Shown piece by piece: positions 11,416 to 20,576 of a DNA stretch of 64,000 nucleotides. The stretch comes from Trichomonas tenax. Lineage: Eukaryota > Parabasalia > Trichomonadida > Trichomonadidae. The stretch's first letter is position 1. Every line of letters starts with the position of its first letter. The stretch lies in assembly GCA_023091735.1 (NCBI GenBank), contig JALKBU010000081.1, positions 27,154 to 91,153 on the forward strand, read 5' to 3'. The notes beneath the pieces are model-generated. The model made no database searches. It was not told the origin of the DNA and saw only the letters and a list, made by a program, of their open reading frames with translations. The position numbers and the translations under genes are program-made.

Positions 11416-11913
11416 ATGGCTGCACCAGTCGATGAGTCATTAGAGAAGTGGAAGAAGGAGCTCGAGGGCGATAAGGACGATCCACGTGCTAGCCCAGCTG
11501 ATGATCCACGCCGTTTCATCTTAAACAAATTCGCCGTTGTCGTCGAAGGTGGAAAGAAATTCGAGTTCGATTTCACAAAGGATGGCCTTGAGAAGGCTGC
11601 TAATGAGGGCTACATCCTCAGAGAGGGTGATTCTTTCCACTACGAACTCAAGTTCCTTGTCCATCACGAATTCCTTTACCGTGTCATGCTTAAGTGCAAG
11701 TCCAAGAAGACACTCGCCTCCAACGAGCAGGAGTTCGAAATTGGTAACTTCCCACCAAAGATCGCAGAATTGGAGAAAGTTATGTCCGAGTGCGAAGTTC
11801 CAAAGGGCTTCCTTGCACGTGGCAAGTACGATGTTGTCAACACAATCATTGATTCTAAGAACACAAAGCTTTTCGAATTCCACACCAAATTCGAAATTGT
11901 TAAGGCTGAGTAA
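11416..11913 (+). CDS. Rho GDP-dissociation inhibitor (RhoGDI)
   Basis: A 165-residue protein that fits the RhoGDI family, which extracts prenylated Rho/Rac GTPases from membranes and holds them inactive in the cytosol. The N-terminal arm (residues 1-30, ESLEKWKKELEGD then DDPR) matches the helical arm that binds the GTPase switch regions. The rest is the immunoglobulin-like prenyl-binding sandwich, with the family landmarks YILREGDSFHYELKFLVHHE, near-C-terminal KGFLARGKYDV and the last strand LFEFHTKFEIVKAE. The start is the ATG at 11416, preceded by TTTTCAA; the open frame extends to a TTG 27 nt upstream but no other ATG is available. It is slightly short for the family (about 180-200 residues) because the arm is short. 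Confidence 0.88.
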   Translation: MAAPVDESLEKWKKELEGDKDDPRASPADDPRRFILNKFAVVVEGGKKFEFDFTKDGLEKAANEGYILREGDSFHYELKFLVHHEFLYRVMLKCKSKKTLASNEQEFEIGNFPPKIAELEKVMSECEVPKGFLARGKYDVVNTIIDSKNTKLFEFHTKFEIVKAE

Positions 11914-12034
11914 ATTGGGCAACTAAACATTCTTGGTTTTGGATGATTTATTAAAAATTAATTTTTCTAAAATTATGTAATAAACATTTGATTTCTAAAA
12001 TGTAAAGGAAAATTTGACGTGTAATTTTGATTTC

Positions 12035-13300
12035 ATGTCAGAAATGACGGGGATTTATGCAACAATCGAAGGAGGAAAATTCCGGTCCATTTTGGAGGCA
12101 ATGTTGGAAGCAGATGTATCAATAGAGGACAAAGAATCTACAGCGATGCTTGTTTGGCATGATTCCCTTAAAGAATGTGATTTCTTTGGCCCTCTTAAAC
12201 CTTGGCAAGTTGTTAATAGAATTCCAAGTATCAATATACTATGTAGAAAGTGTCCATATACACGTGTAATTCAAAGGATGCAACCTAGTTTTCCAAATCT
12301 TTATAATTTCCTTCCAAAGTCGTATATTTTACCAATTCAGCTTCAAGATTTCCTGCACGAACGCAAGGTCTCAGGAGACACATATATTTACAAACCAGAT
12401 GGTGGATCTAAAGGATGTGGAATTTTGATATTTAAACCAAATGACAAATTTGAGGTTCCACATGAAAACAAGCTTGCTGTAGCACAGAAATATATAGATT
12501 CTTACTTAATTAATGGTACAAAATTTGACTTAAGATTATATGTTTTGATTGCATCAATAGATCCCTTAAGAATATATGTATACAGAAATGGTCTAGCCCG
12601 ATTCTGTTCTGAAAAGTTTGAAACTGGAACAACATTCAGCCAGCTGACAAATGTTTCTTTAAATAGTGAAAATCCAGAAGCTGATATTAGTGAAATTTCA
12701 CAATTGGTTTCAGATATATTCCCAAAAATGGAAGCGATGGGTGTTGATGTTGAAGCTGTGTGGAGTAGAATTGATAACGCTATAGTGTCAACAGTGATTG
12801 CAGCGCATGAGTTCCTCGCCAAATCTGAAGAAATTTATTGCCCTAAGACGGGGTATTCACGTTGCTTCCATCTCCTTGGGTTTGATATTCTTTTAGATAG
12901 AGATCTCAATCCATGGATTTTGGAAGTTAACAATAGACCATCTCTTGATTATTACCGAGGGAAAGAAAGGAGAATGAAAGTTGGAGCAATTAGAGATGCT
13001 ATCAAAATCTGTTGTCCTCTGCAACATGCACAAATGGCTCTTGCTGCACGTAAATGGTCATGGGATAAAGATATGTGGAATCTCTTTGTCAAAGAAACTC
13101 CAAGTATTCTTGAAAGTGTGGAATTAACAAGACGAGATGTTGAAATGAATACTTTATTCCACTTAGCATATCCTTCAAATCATCCTAATGCTCAAGAATG
13201 GGAGAGAGCATTGGAATTGACCAAAAAGATGCCGCTTGAATTGCTTCCTGGCATGAAACTACCTGAACATATGCTCAAATCACTTAAATCTGTGTTTTAG
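12035..13300 (+). CDS. Tubulin-tyrosine-ligase-like (TTLL) enzyme, probable tubulin polyglutamylase
   Basis: A 421-residue ATP-grasp ligase of the TTLL family, which adds glutamate (or glycine) chains to tubulin tails, typically on axonemal and cortical microtubules. Visible motifs: the ATP-binding loop KPDGGSKGCGI at 120-130, which resembles the KPDxGCxGRGI loop of polyglutamylases; KFDLRLYVLI at 163-172; the LTNVSLN segment at 204-210, a variant of the usual LTNYSxN; and FDILLDRDLNPWILEVNNRPSL at about 283-304 with the metal-binding Glu297 and Asn. The length equals a bare catalytic core without long extensions. The start is the ATG at 12035; a second Met follows three codons later. AATTTGAC lies 17 nt upstream. 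Its neighbour DNAAF1 supports a flagellar role. Exact chemistry (glutamylase, glycylase or tyrosine ligase) cannot be settled from sequence alone. Confidence 0.88.
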   Translation: MSEMTGIYATIEGGKFRSILEAMLEADVSIEDKESTAMLVWHDSLKECDFFGPLKPWQVVNRIPSINILCRKCPYTRVIQRMQPSFPNLYNFLPKSYILPIQLQDFLHERKVSGDTYIYKPDGGSKGCGILIFKPNDKFEVPHENKLAVAQKYIDSYLINGTKFDLRLYVLIASIDPLRIYVYRNGLARFCSEKFETGTTFSQLTNVSLNSENPEADISEISQLVSDIFPKMEAMGVDVEAVWSRIDNAIVSTVIAAHEFLAKSEEIYCPKTGYSRCFHLLGFDILLDRDLNPWILEVNNRPSLDYYRGKERRMKVGAIRDAIKICCPLQHAQMALAARKWSWDKDMWNLFVKETPSILESVELTRRDVEMNTLFHLAYPSNHPNAQEWERALELTKKMPLELLPGMKLPEHMLKSLKSVF

Positions 13301-13574
13301 ATTGCATTTTAAGTTCCTTGCTATATTAAATGCAATGTCCATCATCATGCAGTCAATGAGTGCGTTGAATCGTTTTATATAAAGTGTTATATTATAGAGG
13401 TTTGAAAATTAAAATCAATGTCATGTAAATCTTCATTATTTGGCAATTTTTTATAAAATCTTGTTTTCGAAGTATATTTATACTCCTTGATATTTCGTAT
13501 TAATATATCAACGATGATCAAAATTTGGTCAGTGACGATACGAGAAGTTTGGCCGTTAAACGTTTTTAAATTTT

Positions 13575-14603
13575 ATGAGTGATAGTGACGCATTTGACTA
13601 CAGCGATGACGATGCGGATATCCACATGACCCAAAAAGTCATCAAGGAATGCTGCAGAGAACATGGATTGTATTTAATTCCAGATTTGAATGATTCCCTC
13701 CATTTAGAAGCAAAAGGATTTGCATCCATTCATGGTTTAAAGAAGTACATCAATCTTAAAGAGCTTTGGTTAAGCGGAAATTGTATTACAAGGATTTCCG
13801 GATTAGAATCACTAGTGAATTTAACGAATCTCTACTTATCGGATAATATTATATCTGAAATTGGAGGACTGGATAATTTAGTTAATCTAGAGCTTCTCAG
13901 TATCTCAGGAAATAGTATAAAATTCATCAAAAATCTCGATAAATGCAAGAAACTCAAGAATTTGGATGCTGATAGAAACAGGTTATCTGACCCGCACGCA
14001 TTAGATGGCCTTCTTGACTCTCCATCACTCGAAATTTTACATCTGAATAATAATGGAATTGAAGATGGCTCTGTATTGGAAATTTTAGATAAACTACCTA
14101 ATCTAAAAGTTCTACATCTTGATGAAAATCCAATCATTAGAACAATTACGAGTTATCGAAGAAGCATAATCATCAGATACCCTAAATTGACATATTTGGA
14201 TGATGAGCCAGTAACAGACAACGAAAGAAGAATCGTAGGTGCGTGGGCTATTGGTGGAAAACAAGCAGAAATGCTCGAAAGAAAGAAAATAAAAGACGAA
14301 GAATATCTCAAAGAACAAAAGAATTTTGACGACTTGAATCAACTTCAACGTGATCACTGTATATCGGCGGGAAAGAATATAGCAGATTTTCCAGAGCTAA
14401 TGACAGAAGAAGAGAAAAAGAAATTCAGTCAGAAAGTAGTAGAAATTACTGATGAAAAAGAAGAACAAGAGGAAGTTAAAGAAGATGAGAAAGCAAGAAA
14501 GAAGAGACTTCAAGCTGAAGAAGAAGCTCCCAAGTTCTCTCAGAAATTCCATCTAGTTGTTGAAAAGACAGCAAACTCTGAGAATCTTAATGATGTTGAC
14601 TAA
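13575..14603 (+). CDS. DNAAF1: Dynein axonemal assembly factor 1 (LRRC50/ODA7-like)
   Basis: A 342-residue leucine-rich-repeat protein. An acidic head (residues 1-16) is followed by the DNAAF1 opening KECCREHGLYLIPDLNDSLHL, then about six SDS22-type repeats (residues 45-190, LxxLWLSGNCITRISGLE pattern), the LRR cap IIRTITSYRRSIIIRYPKLTYLDDEPV and the family signature DNERRIVGAWAIGGKQAE just after the cap. The last 90 residues are charged coiled coil. In other flagellates this factor acts in the cytoplasm to pre-assemble dynein arms and its loss paralyses cilia. The ATG at 13575 is the only sensible start. The gene is convergent with a CFAP100-like gene, 113 bp between stops, so two axoneme genes are neighbours. 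Confidence 0.85.
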   Translation: MSDSDAFDYSDDDADIHMTQKVIKECCREHGLYLIPDLNDSLHLEAKGFASIHGLKKYINLKELWLSGNCITRISGLESLVNLTNLYLSDNIISEIGGLDNLVNLELLSISGNSIKFIKNLDKCKKLKNLDADRNRLSDPHALDGLLDSPSLEILHLNNNGIEDGSVLEILDKLPNLKVLHLDENPIIRTITSYRRSIIIRYPKLTYLDDEPVTDNERRIVGAWAIGGKQAEMLERKKIKDEEYLKEQKNFDDLNQLQRDHCISAGKNIADFPELMTEEEKKKFSQKVVEITDEKEEQEEVKEDEKARKKRLQAEEEAPKFSQKFHLVVEKTANSENLNDVD

Positions 14604-14716
14604 AATATTTGTTTTAATGTTTCTCTAATTTTCTGTTTTTTGCCTATTTAGTTAATGTGAAGACTTTTTTGAATTCATAAAAATAACACATTTACAAACA
14701 ATAAAAAATAGTAAAG

Positions 14717-16039
14717 CTAGTCACTAAAGATATCACCAAATAAAAGTTCTTCTTCCTTTCTCTTTCTTTCCTCTTCTTCCTTCTCCTTCATCGGATCTTT
14801 TATCTTAATTTTTCGTGGACTCGATTTGGGCATTAGTCTCCTTCCTGTTGGAACTTTGACTTCTCTGAGTGCTCTTTCTAGAGTTACCTGTTTTTTCTCT
14901 TCAAATCGTCGCTCTAAATCTTCTCTGAATTTGAGTCGTCTTTCTAAGGCATTTTTTGCATCAATTTCATCAAGCCTTTTCTTCAAAAATGTAGGTTTCA
15001 AATTTTCTAGGTTTCTATATGTTTCTTCCATTTTTTTCTCAATTTTTATCAATTGTTCATATGGTGGAAGTGTTGTTTTCGACCGGTACATCAAAATATA
15101 GAGGCTATTTACAAGTCCTCCAATACGTTCCAATTCTTCTTGATAAGGATTTCTAATATCAATATTAAGTTCTTTTTCATACCTTTCATCTTGAGTGTCA
15201 TTAGACATAGGCTCATTTCGTTCTTTCCTAGGAGAGGAAGGTTGTGATTTTTGCATTTTCTCTTCAACTTGGAGAGAAAGAAATAGATTTTCTTTTTCAA
15301 ACTTTTCTGTGTAAGCTATAAAATCTTCGGGTGTCTTAAAACATTGCTTCCAGTCGTGATATCCTTCTTGTTTTGCGGTTTCTGTCAAAACTTCTTCATA
15401 TGTTTTATAAATGTCAATTAAAGCACAATTATAAGCATTCTCACGAATGAAACGTTCAATATTAGCACGCGTTTCATTCCTCTGCTTTTGGAGATCACAT
15501 GATTGTTTAGTCATCTCTGCAGAAGAATGAATTGCTTGAAAAAATTCATTTTTCAGATTCGTGTTGCGCTCTTCCATATCTTGCAACTCTTGCGCATTTC
15601 GAAGCTCTTGAAGGTATAAATCTCTTTCCGACTCATCAATTTCATCTTGCATTTTCATAATTTGTTTGTAATTGAGCATTCCGATGAATTTCTCATGAGA
15701 TTGAACTCTAAGATATTCTATAACTTTTGCAATGCTTTTTCTTGGTGCTCTTTCGGCATTAGGTGTTTCTTTATTTAATAATTCATGTATTCTCTGATGC
15801 TGTATATTTCTCACAGACGCTGGATAACCAGGAGAAATTTTTGGCTTTGTTATCGGATTTTGCTTCAATAACGAGATACCAACTTTCTTAAATTGTGAAT
15901 TTTCTCCTCTCTCTGAGTAAGGACGAAGTTTTCTTTCCAAGTCATTATCATCAATTTGTGTTAAATCGATCTTAGGAACATTTAAATCATCTTCATCCAT
16001 TAGCTTGTCACTTTTATTTCGTTGATTTATATTTGTCAT
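14717..16039 (-). CDS. CFAP100/CCDC37-like flagellar coiled-coil protein
   Basis: A 440-residue, mostly helical, highly charged protein. Residues about 95-250 fit the DUF4200 coiled-coil module of CFAP100/CFAP73 (the MIA complex that controls inner dynein arms): a basic RKSIAKVIEYLRV start, a long EIDESERDLYLQELRNAQE helix, then a ANIERFIRENAY helix and a short globular EGYHDWKQCFKTPEDF, which corresponds to the usual YKxFLxxLxPxEW box. The C-terminus is a basic-acidic tail ending ELLFGDIFSD. The assignment rests on pattern and not on a strict motif, so another DUF4200 protein (such as CCDC38) is possible. The start at 16039 is 48 bp from the divergent start at 16088. Confidence 0.55.
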   Translation of the reverse strand: MTNINQRNKSDKLMDEDDLNVPKIDLTQIDDNDLERKLRPYSERGENSQFKKVGISLLKQNPITKPKISPGYPASVRNIQHQRIHELLNKETPNAERAPRKSIAKVIEYLRVQSHEKFIGMLNYKQIMKMQDEIDESERDLYLQELRNAQELQDMEERNTNLKNEFFQAIHSSAEMTKQSCDLQKQRNETRANIERFIRENAYNCALIDIYKTYEEVLTETAKQEGYHDWKQCFKTPEDFIAYTEKFEKENLFLSLQVEEKMQKSQPSSPRKERNEPMSNDTQDERYEKELNIDIRNPYQEELERIGGLVNSLYILMYRSKTTLPPYEQLIKIEKKMEETYRNLENLKPTFLKKRLDEIDAKNALERRLKFREDLERRFEEKKQVTLERALREVKVPTGRRLMPKSSPRKIKIKDPMKEKEEEERKRKEEELLFGDIFSD

Positions 16040-16087
16040 GTAAAATTCAAATTTGACGAATCAATAGACGTTTAACTAAAAATCTCG
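16040..16087. promoter_or_regulatory. 48-bp divergent promoter spacer
   Basis: Only 48 bp separate two start codons facing away from each other (16039 minus, 16088 plus). It holds ATTTGAC (16051-16057) and GACGTTTAAC, both related to motifs seen before other starts. Core promoters for both genes must fit here or overlap the coding regions. Confidence 0.55.
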
Positions 16088-17689
16088 ATGGATTCTCATG
16101 AAATTCGTGAGGAAAATCGAGTTCTCAGGCTTCGTGTAAAAGATGCAGAAGAGAAACTGCGCCTTCTTGCTGATGCTTTAGAGAAAAGAAACGAACAGGC
16201 ACGTGTCTGGACACAAAGATGCAACGATTTAGAGGACCAAGTACGAATTGCTCAGGATGCTCTCGATCAGCAAGAGAGCGAACTCCTTAAGAAGGAGAGT
16301 ATCATCGAAAAACTTCGACAAATGCTTGAACAAATGCGTAAAGATCAAATGTTACAACAGAATTTCCAAACAGATGAAGCGAAGAAGCTCCAGAATGAAA
16401 TAGAAAAGCAGCACAAGAAATTTCTCGAAACATTAAATGCATTGAATCAGGCAAAGGGACCAGCTAAAACTTCTTTTGAACTACAGAACGAATTAATTGC
16501 AAAGAAGGACAAACAGCTTGAAGACTTAAAGAAACAATTACAAGATGCACTTGAAGCAAAAGAAGCAAGTGATCAAGCACTCGAAGACTGCGAAAATCAA
16601 TGCGAGAAACTAAATCACGAACGCGACACATTCCGAAGACTTAATGAGGAACTTGTTGAAGCCCTTCGTGAAGCCAAAAGCGGCAAAGCAGAACTTGCAG
16701 AAATCGAGAAACTCAAAGCAGAAATTGATAAGGAGCATCAAAAAGTTATTGCATTGCATCGCCAAAGAAAACAGCTTCGTGATGCTATTATTCAGTTGAA
16801 ACAAGCTCTAGATGGCAAAGATGCTCAGATACAGGATCTCCTCAATGAGCAGCATGGTTTCCAAGAAAAAGCTGTGGAGTCAGAAGGAAGAATACGCGCC
16901 CTTAATAACAAAGTTGATGATCTGAAGAAACTTGTTTCTAAAGTCCGTCAGGAAGAGCGATCATTGAAAGAGCGTGCAGAGACTGCAGAAAAGAAGTGTG
17001 AGGACCTTGCAAAAGATGTTCGAACTCTTGTTGATGAGAAACAAAAGTTATCTGAGGATAGAAATGCTCGCGCACAGAAACAAATCATCAAGCAGAGAAA
17101 CGGCAAGGTGGAAGTTGGTAACATTAAGGAATTGCAGCTCCGAGTACGCGAGGAAATGGAGAAGCGCCTTGATGCCCAGGAAAGTCTTATGAACATGAAG
17201 GATGAAATGATGGAACTTAAGAAGCAAAATGCACTTCTTAAAGAACAAGCTAATGATGCTCGTGGTGCTGATCTTCAGCCTCTAATAGAGCTCCTGAAGG
17301 ACTTGAGAGTTGAAGCGGTTGCAGTTGATAATGATCTCCTTCAGCTCATCGATGAAATCCCAGAGGCGCATGATTTAGTTCTGCCTGAGATTCCACCAGG
17401 AATATGCGAGAGCGCCGCCGCACTCATTTCACAGGTTGCTATGCAGTTCCAAGACACGCAGATCGAGAACAGACAGTTACGTCTTCTTGTCAACAAATTC
17501 GCAAGAACAGCATCAGTTTACCATCGTATTTCATCTGTCGTTGCTAAGTACCCTATTCTTTCATGCGATGAGATCGCAACACAGGAAGATCGTTGTAGCT
17601 GGGTCCTTCCTATTGAGACTGAACATCTACAGCGTACTATTGTCAAACTCCACGAAATATTAGTTCGTCGGGGTAAAATGGAATCATGA
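16088..17689 (+). CDS. Long coiled-coil protein with globular C-terminus
   Basis: A 533-residue protein of unknown function. Residues 1 to about 400 are nearly continuous heptad coiled coil rich in Glu, Lys, Gln and Leu. Residues about 415-533 change to a compact helical domain (DLQPLIELLKDLRVEAVAVDN, then the Pro-containing LVLPEIPPGICESAAALIS and a C-terminal LQRTIVKLHEIL). This layout is typical of cytoskeletal or golgin-like scaffolds in trichomonads, but no family motif is visible. Codon use is more GC-rich than in neighbouring genes, which suggests high expression. It is divergent from the CFAP100-like gene and may share its regulation. A flagellar or mastigont-system role is inference. 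Confidence 0.8.
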   Translation: MDSHEIREENRVLRLRVKDAEEKLRLLADALEKRNEQARVWTQRCNDLEDQVRIAQDALDQQESELLKKESIIEKLRQMLEQMRKDQMLQQNFQTDEAKKLQNEIEKQHKKFLETLNALNQAKGPAKTSFELQNELIAKKDKQLEDLKKQLQDALEAKEASDQALEDCENQCEKLNHERDTFRRLNEELVEALREAKSGKAELAEIEKLKAEIDKEHQKVIALHRQRKQLRDAIIQLKQALDGKDAQIQDLLNEQHGFQEKAVESEGRIRALNNKVDDLKKLVSKVRQEERSLKERAETAEKKCEDLAKDVRTLVDEKQKLSEDRNARAQKQIIKQRNGKVEVGNIKELQLRVREEMEKRLDAQESLMNMKDEMMELKKQNALLKEQANDARGADLQPLIELLKDLRVEAVAVDNDLLQLIDEIPEAHDLVLPEIPPGICESAAALISQVAMQFQDTQIENRQLRLLVNKFARTASVYHRISSVVAKYPILSCDEIATQEDRCSWVLPIETEHLQRTIVKLHEILVRRGKMES

Positions 17690-18057
17690 TAAGTCATATT
17701 ATATTGTTATTGTTTTGTTAATATAATTTTAAATTGTTGTTTGAGGAATTCTGTTCGGCATCAGCCACTCCAATGTTCATAACATAGAATGATAATCAAA
17801 ATGAATTTGATATTTTGATATATAGCCTGAAGATTTAAACTGGAAACATGTGTTGTGTATCATAGGCAATCTCTTCGAGCTATAAAAAATATTTTTAATG
17901 AAAAACAAGATATATCTTTGAAAACAAGCTTATTAATCGATAAATGTGAGAATGCCGATGGAGGCAGACCTATGAAATAAAAAGTTTGATGAAAAAATTT
18001 TGTCGATGAGGAAAAAATAATTTTGAACTGCTCTGTTTGAATATTTCTTGGTTGGGA
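17690..18057. other. Intergenic, no gene seen
   Basis: AT-rich spacer of 368 bp between the coiled-coil gene and DRG2, both on the plus strand. No coding frame or structured element is evident; it should contain the DRG2 promoter. Confidence 0.4.
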
Positions 18058-19158
18058 ATGGGTATCCAGGAGCGTATTGCCGACATTGAGAAAGAAATGG
18101 GCAGGACCCAGATAAACAAGGCCACAGAGCGCCACCTTGGTCTTCTCAAGGCACAGCTTGCAAAGCTTCGTGCCCAATTAGTCGAAGAAGCATCTCGAGG
18201 AGGAGATGGTGGGCCACAATTCGACGTCGCAAGAACAGGCGATGCTCGTGTTTGCCTGTTCGGATTTCCCTCTGTGGGTAAATCTTCACTTTTGTGCAAA
18301 TTAACTGATAAACAATCTGAAATTGGTGATTATGATTTCACCACGCTTACTGCCGTCCCAGGTATCCTTCAGGTCAACGGTGTTGACATCCAGCTTCTCG
18401 ATCTTCCAGGTATTCTTCAGGGTGCATCAACAGGCTATGGTAAGGGTAAGCAAGTTCTTGCCGTCGTCCGTTCATGCGACCTCATAGTTTACGTTATCAA
18501 CGCTGCTAAGGCTGATGTTGAAATCGAAACACTTACAAACGAACTTCATTCATTCGGTATTCGTGTAAATGATACTCCGCCAAACGTCGAAATCACACCG
18601 ATGGTTCGTGGTGGTGTCAGCATTGAATGGACTGTTCCACAGACACACATGGATCTTGAAATGATGAAGTCATTGGCTATTGCTAACAGATTTAGGTCTG
18701 GTCACATAAGAATCACTGAGGATGTCACAATCGATAGATTCATTGATGCTTTCAACGTTAAGAACTTGAGATATATTCCGGCCATGTTCGTTTATAACAA
18801 GGTCGACACACTCACAATCGAGGAAATTGATCGCTTGGCTAGACTCCCGAAGTCTGTAGTTACATCTGTCATCTATGATCTTGGCCTTGAATCAATCAAG
18901 CAGAAGATCTTCAACGAACTCAACATTTGCCGTGTCTACACAAAGCCTCCGGGTGATAAGCCTGACTTTGGCAAGGCTGTCCTTCTCAGAAAGGGTCAGA
19001 CTGTTCGTGACCTCTGCAATGCCATTCACAAGGATCTTGTTGAGAACTTTAAGGGTGCTGTCGTCTGGGGCAGAAGCTGCAAACGCCCAGGACAGATCGT
19101 TGGTCTTTCACATGTCCTCGAAGATGAAGATGTTGCTTGCATCAAGACAGGTAAGTAA
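18058..19158 (+). CDS. DRG2: Developmentally regulated GTP-binding protein 2 (DRG2)
   Basis: A 366-residue OBG/DRG-family GTPase that associates with ribosomes and DFRP partner proteins. An N-terminal helical hairpin (ERIADIEKEMGRTQINKATERHLGLLKAQLAKLR) is followed by G1 GFPSVGKSS (69-77), G2 TTLT (95-98), G3 DLPGI (115-119) and G4 NKVD (247-250), an S5D2L insert between G3 and G4, and a C-terminal TGS domain (about 285-362). RLARLPKSVV and AVLLRKGQTVRDLCNAIHKDL match DRG2 more closely than DRG1. The start is the ATG at 18058, giving MGIQERI, which aligns with the conserved MGI start of DRG2; the frame opens earlier only at a TTG. The final codons GGT AAG TAA resemble a 5' splice site, but the protein ends where the family ends. 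Confidence 0.93.
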   Translation: MGIQERIADIEKEMGRTQINKATERHLGLLKAQLAKLRAQLVEEASRGGDGGPQFDVARTGDARVCLFGFPSVGKSSLLCKLTDKQSEIGDYDFTTLTAVPGILQVNGVDIQLLDLPGILQGASTGYGKGKQVLAVVRSCDLIVYVINAAKADVEIETLTNELHSFGIRVNDTPPNVEITPMVRGGVSIEWTVPQTHMDLEMMKSLAIANRFRSGHIRITEDVTIDRFIDAFNVKNLRYIPAMFVYNKVDTLTIEEIDRLARLPKSVVTSVIYDLGLESIKQKIFNELNICRVYTKPPGDKPDFGKAVLLRKGQTVRDLCNAIHKDLVENFKGAVVWGRSCKRPGQIVGLSHVLEDEDVACIKTGK

Positions 19159-19322
19159 TCTGATGACCTTAATGTTATATATTCAACTCTTATAATAAAA
19201 ATTTTTCTTAGATGTACAATTTCAATTTACCGAAAATTATTTCTTTCACACTATTGAATCTTGTTTTCGTTTTAACTTCTCATAGCTATATTATCAACTT
19301 TTCTCATTTTTTCTTTAGGTAA

Positions 19323-20576
19323 ATGAATGATGTTGATGCGAATTCTATTAATATTGAAAATCCTTTTGTAGCTATAGCACTTGCATCATTTGATAACCAA
19401 AGAAATGTATCCATAATAGAGAAATGGTATTATGGACAAGATAAAAAAGAAATATTATTAGAACCACTTCTCAAACTTAATTTCTACACTCCATCGTCTG
19501 AAAAAGATAACAGCCTCAAAGCAATTATCGTCAGGCACGTTGATTCTTTCGAAGACAAATTAAGTTCTTATTCTTCGATCTTCCAAATTAAAATTGGTGA
19601 AAACAACAATATATACACGATATCAATTGTCTATCAGACGCAAAATCTTATAGTTACTCCTGAAATTGAAAACATAATTAAATATTGTTTACGCCAAATC
19701 ACACATTCAGCCAGATATGCACTTAAATTCCTACAGCCAATACAATCCATAAATCCTTTGATGTCGAGAACACTTGAAACACTCATTAAATTCATGAATT
19801 GTCATATCCTCAAAACACCGAATTTAGAAAAATTGCCTGCAGACTTACTTTTCTACATGAATGTCTTGACTTCTCATTTTGAGACTCAAATGTGCACTGT
19901 TATTGAGACATCAGATTTTAATCAAGCAAAAAATCTTACTTCATTCCTTGCTAACTTCATGCTTCCTCTTCAATTATATCATTCTTCTCTTGATCACTTG
20001 AAAAGACCTATACCAGGACTCTATTTGCAAGTCGTCCAATGCCAAACTCAATCACCTGAAGACATATTGATTGCTTTCCCATTTCCGTGTACATGGGTCA
20101 GACTGCCTGATAAAACCATTTTTCAAACACCTCATTATGACGAGCAGACTTCCATCAGCGGAGATTATATTTCTTTAGCTTCTATGGTGACTGATGACCC
20201 AGAGAGAGAGCGTCTTATAGGTGTTTGCAAGAAGAAATATAAACTAATTGTAAAAGCGAATCCTGCTCCATGGGTTATAGCAACAGTTTTAATGATCTCT
20301 CAAAGTGAAGAAAGTATCAGACAAAGGCTATGCCAATTAAGGCTATCTCTGCTTATGGATATAGCACGAACCACTGTTGATATAACGAATGAATGGGTCG
20401 GTGAAGCTTCATTTATCATTTTCGAGAAAGTCAGGGATTTATGGGAGATGTTAGGCCTGATTGGAAAAGATGACATGTATATGGTTGCTGCTGTTGGCCA
20501 AATTCTTGATCCAACTATTCAAGGAAAGTTGTTTACTAACAGAAGAGTCATGTTAACACAGATTTCAACTGTGTGA
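19323..20576 (+). CDS. C9orf72-like longin-DENN protein
   Basis: A 417-residue protein that aligns by eye along its whole length with the C9orf72 family, a longin-DENN protein that with SMCR8 and WDR41 acts as a GTPase-activating complex in autophagy and lysosome signalling in animals. Matching landmarks in order: an opening longin strand FVAIALASFDNQR followed by IIEKWYYG; VLTSHFETQMCTVIETSDFNQA (C9orf72 has a similar ISSHLQTCGCSVVV); a phrase with PGLYLQVV and AFPFPCTWV, the family's conserved Pro-Phe-Pro region; and the C-terminal DDMYMVAAVGQILDPTIQGK. Overall identity is low, so another longin-DENN protein such as a folliculin or SMCR8 relative remains possible. It lies 164 bp after DRG2 on the same strand. 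Whether an SMCR8 partner exists cannot be told from this window. Confidence 0.6.
   Translation: MNDVDANSINIENPFVAIALASFDNQRNVSIIEKWYYGQDKKEILLEPLLKLNFYTPSSEKDNSLKAIIVRHVDSFEDKLSSYSSIFQIKIGENNNIYTISIVYQTQNLIVTPEIENIIKYCLRQITHSARYALKFLQPIQSINPLMSRTLETLIKFMNCHILKTPNLEKLPADLLFYMNVLTSHFETQMCTVIETSDFNQAKNLTSFLANFMLPLQLYHSSLDHLKRPIPGLYLQVVQCQTQSPEDILIAFPFPCTWVRLPDKTIFQTPHYDEQTSISGDYISLASMVTDDPERERLIGVCKKKYKLIVKANPAPWVIATVLMISQSEESIRQRLCQLRLSLLMDIARTTVDITNEWVGEASFIIFEKVRDLWEMLGLIGKDDMYMVAAVGQILDPTIQGKLFTNRRVMLTQISTV

Noticed and set aside
11521..11926. Overlapping frames on both strands inside the RhoGDI gene
   Set aside because: Shadows of the GC-richer codons of a recognised gene.
19150..19322. 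Possible intron after DRG2 (GGTAAGTAA, later TTTCTTTAGG)
   Set aside because: DRG2 ends where family members end, the stop is in the putative donor itself, and no trichomonad-type 3' splice motif (ACTAACACACAG) is present.
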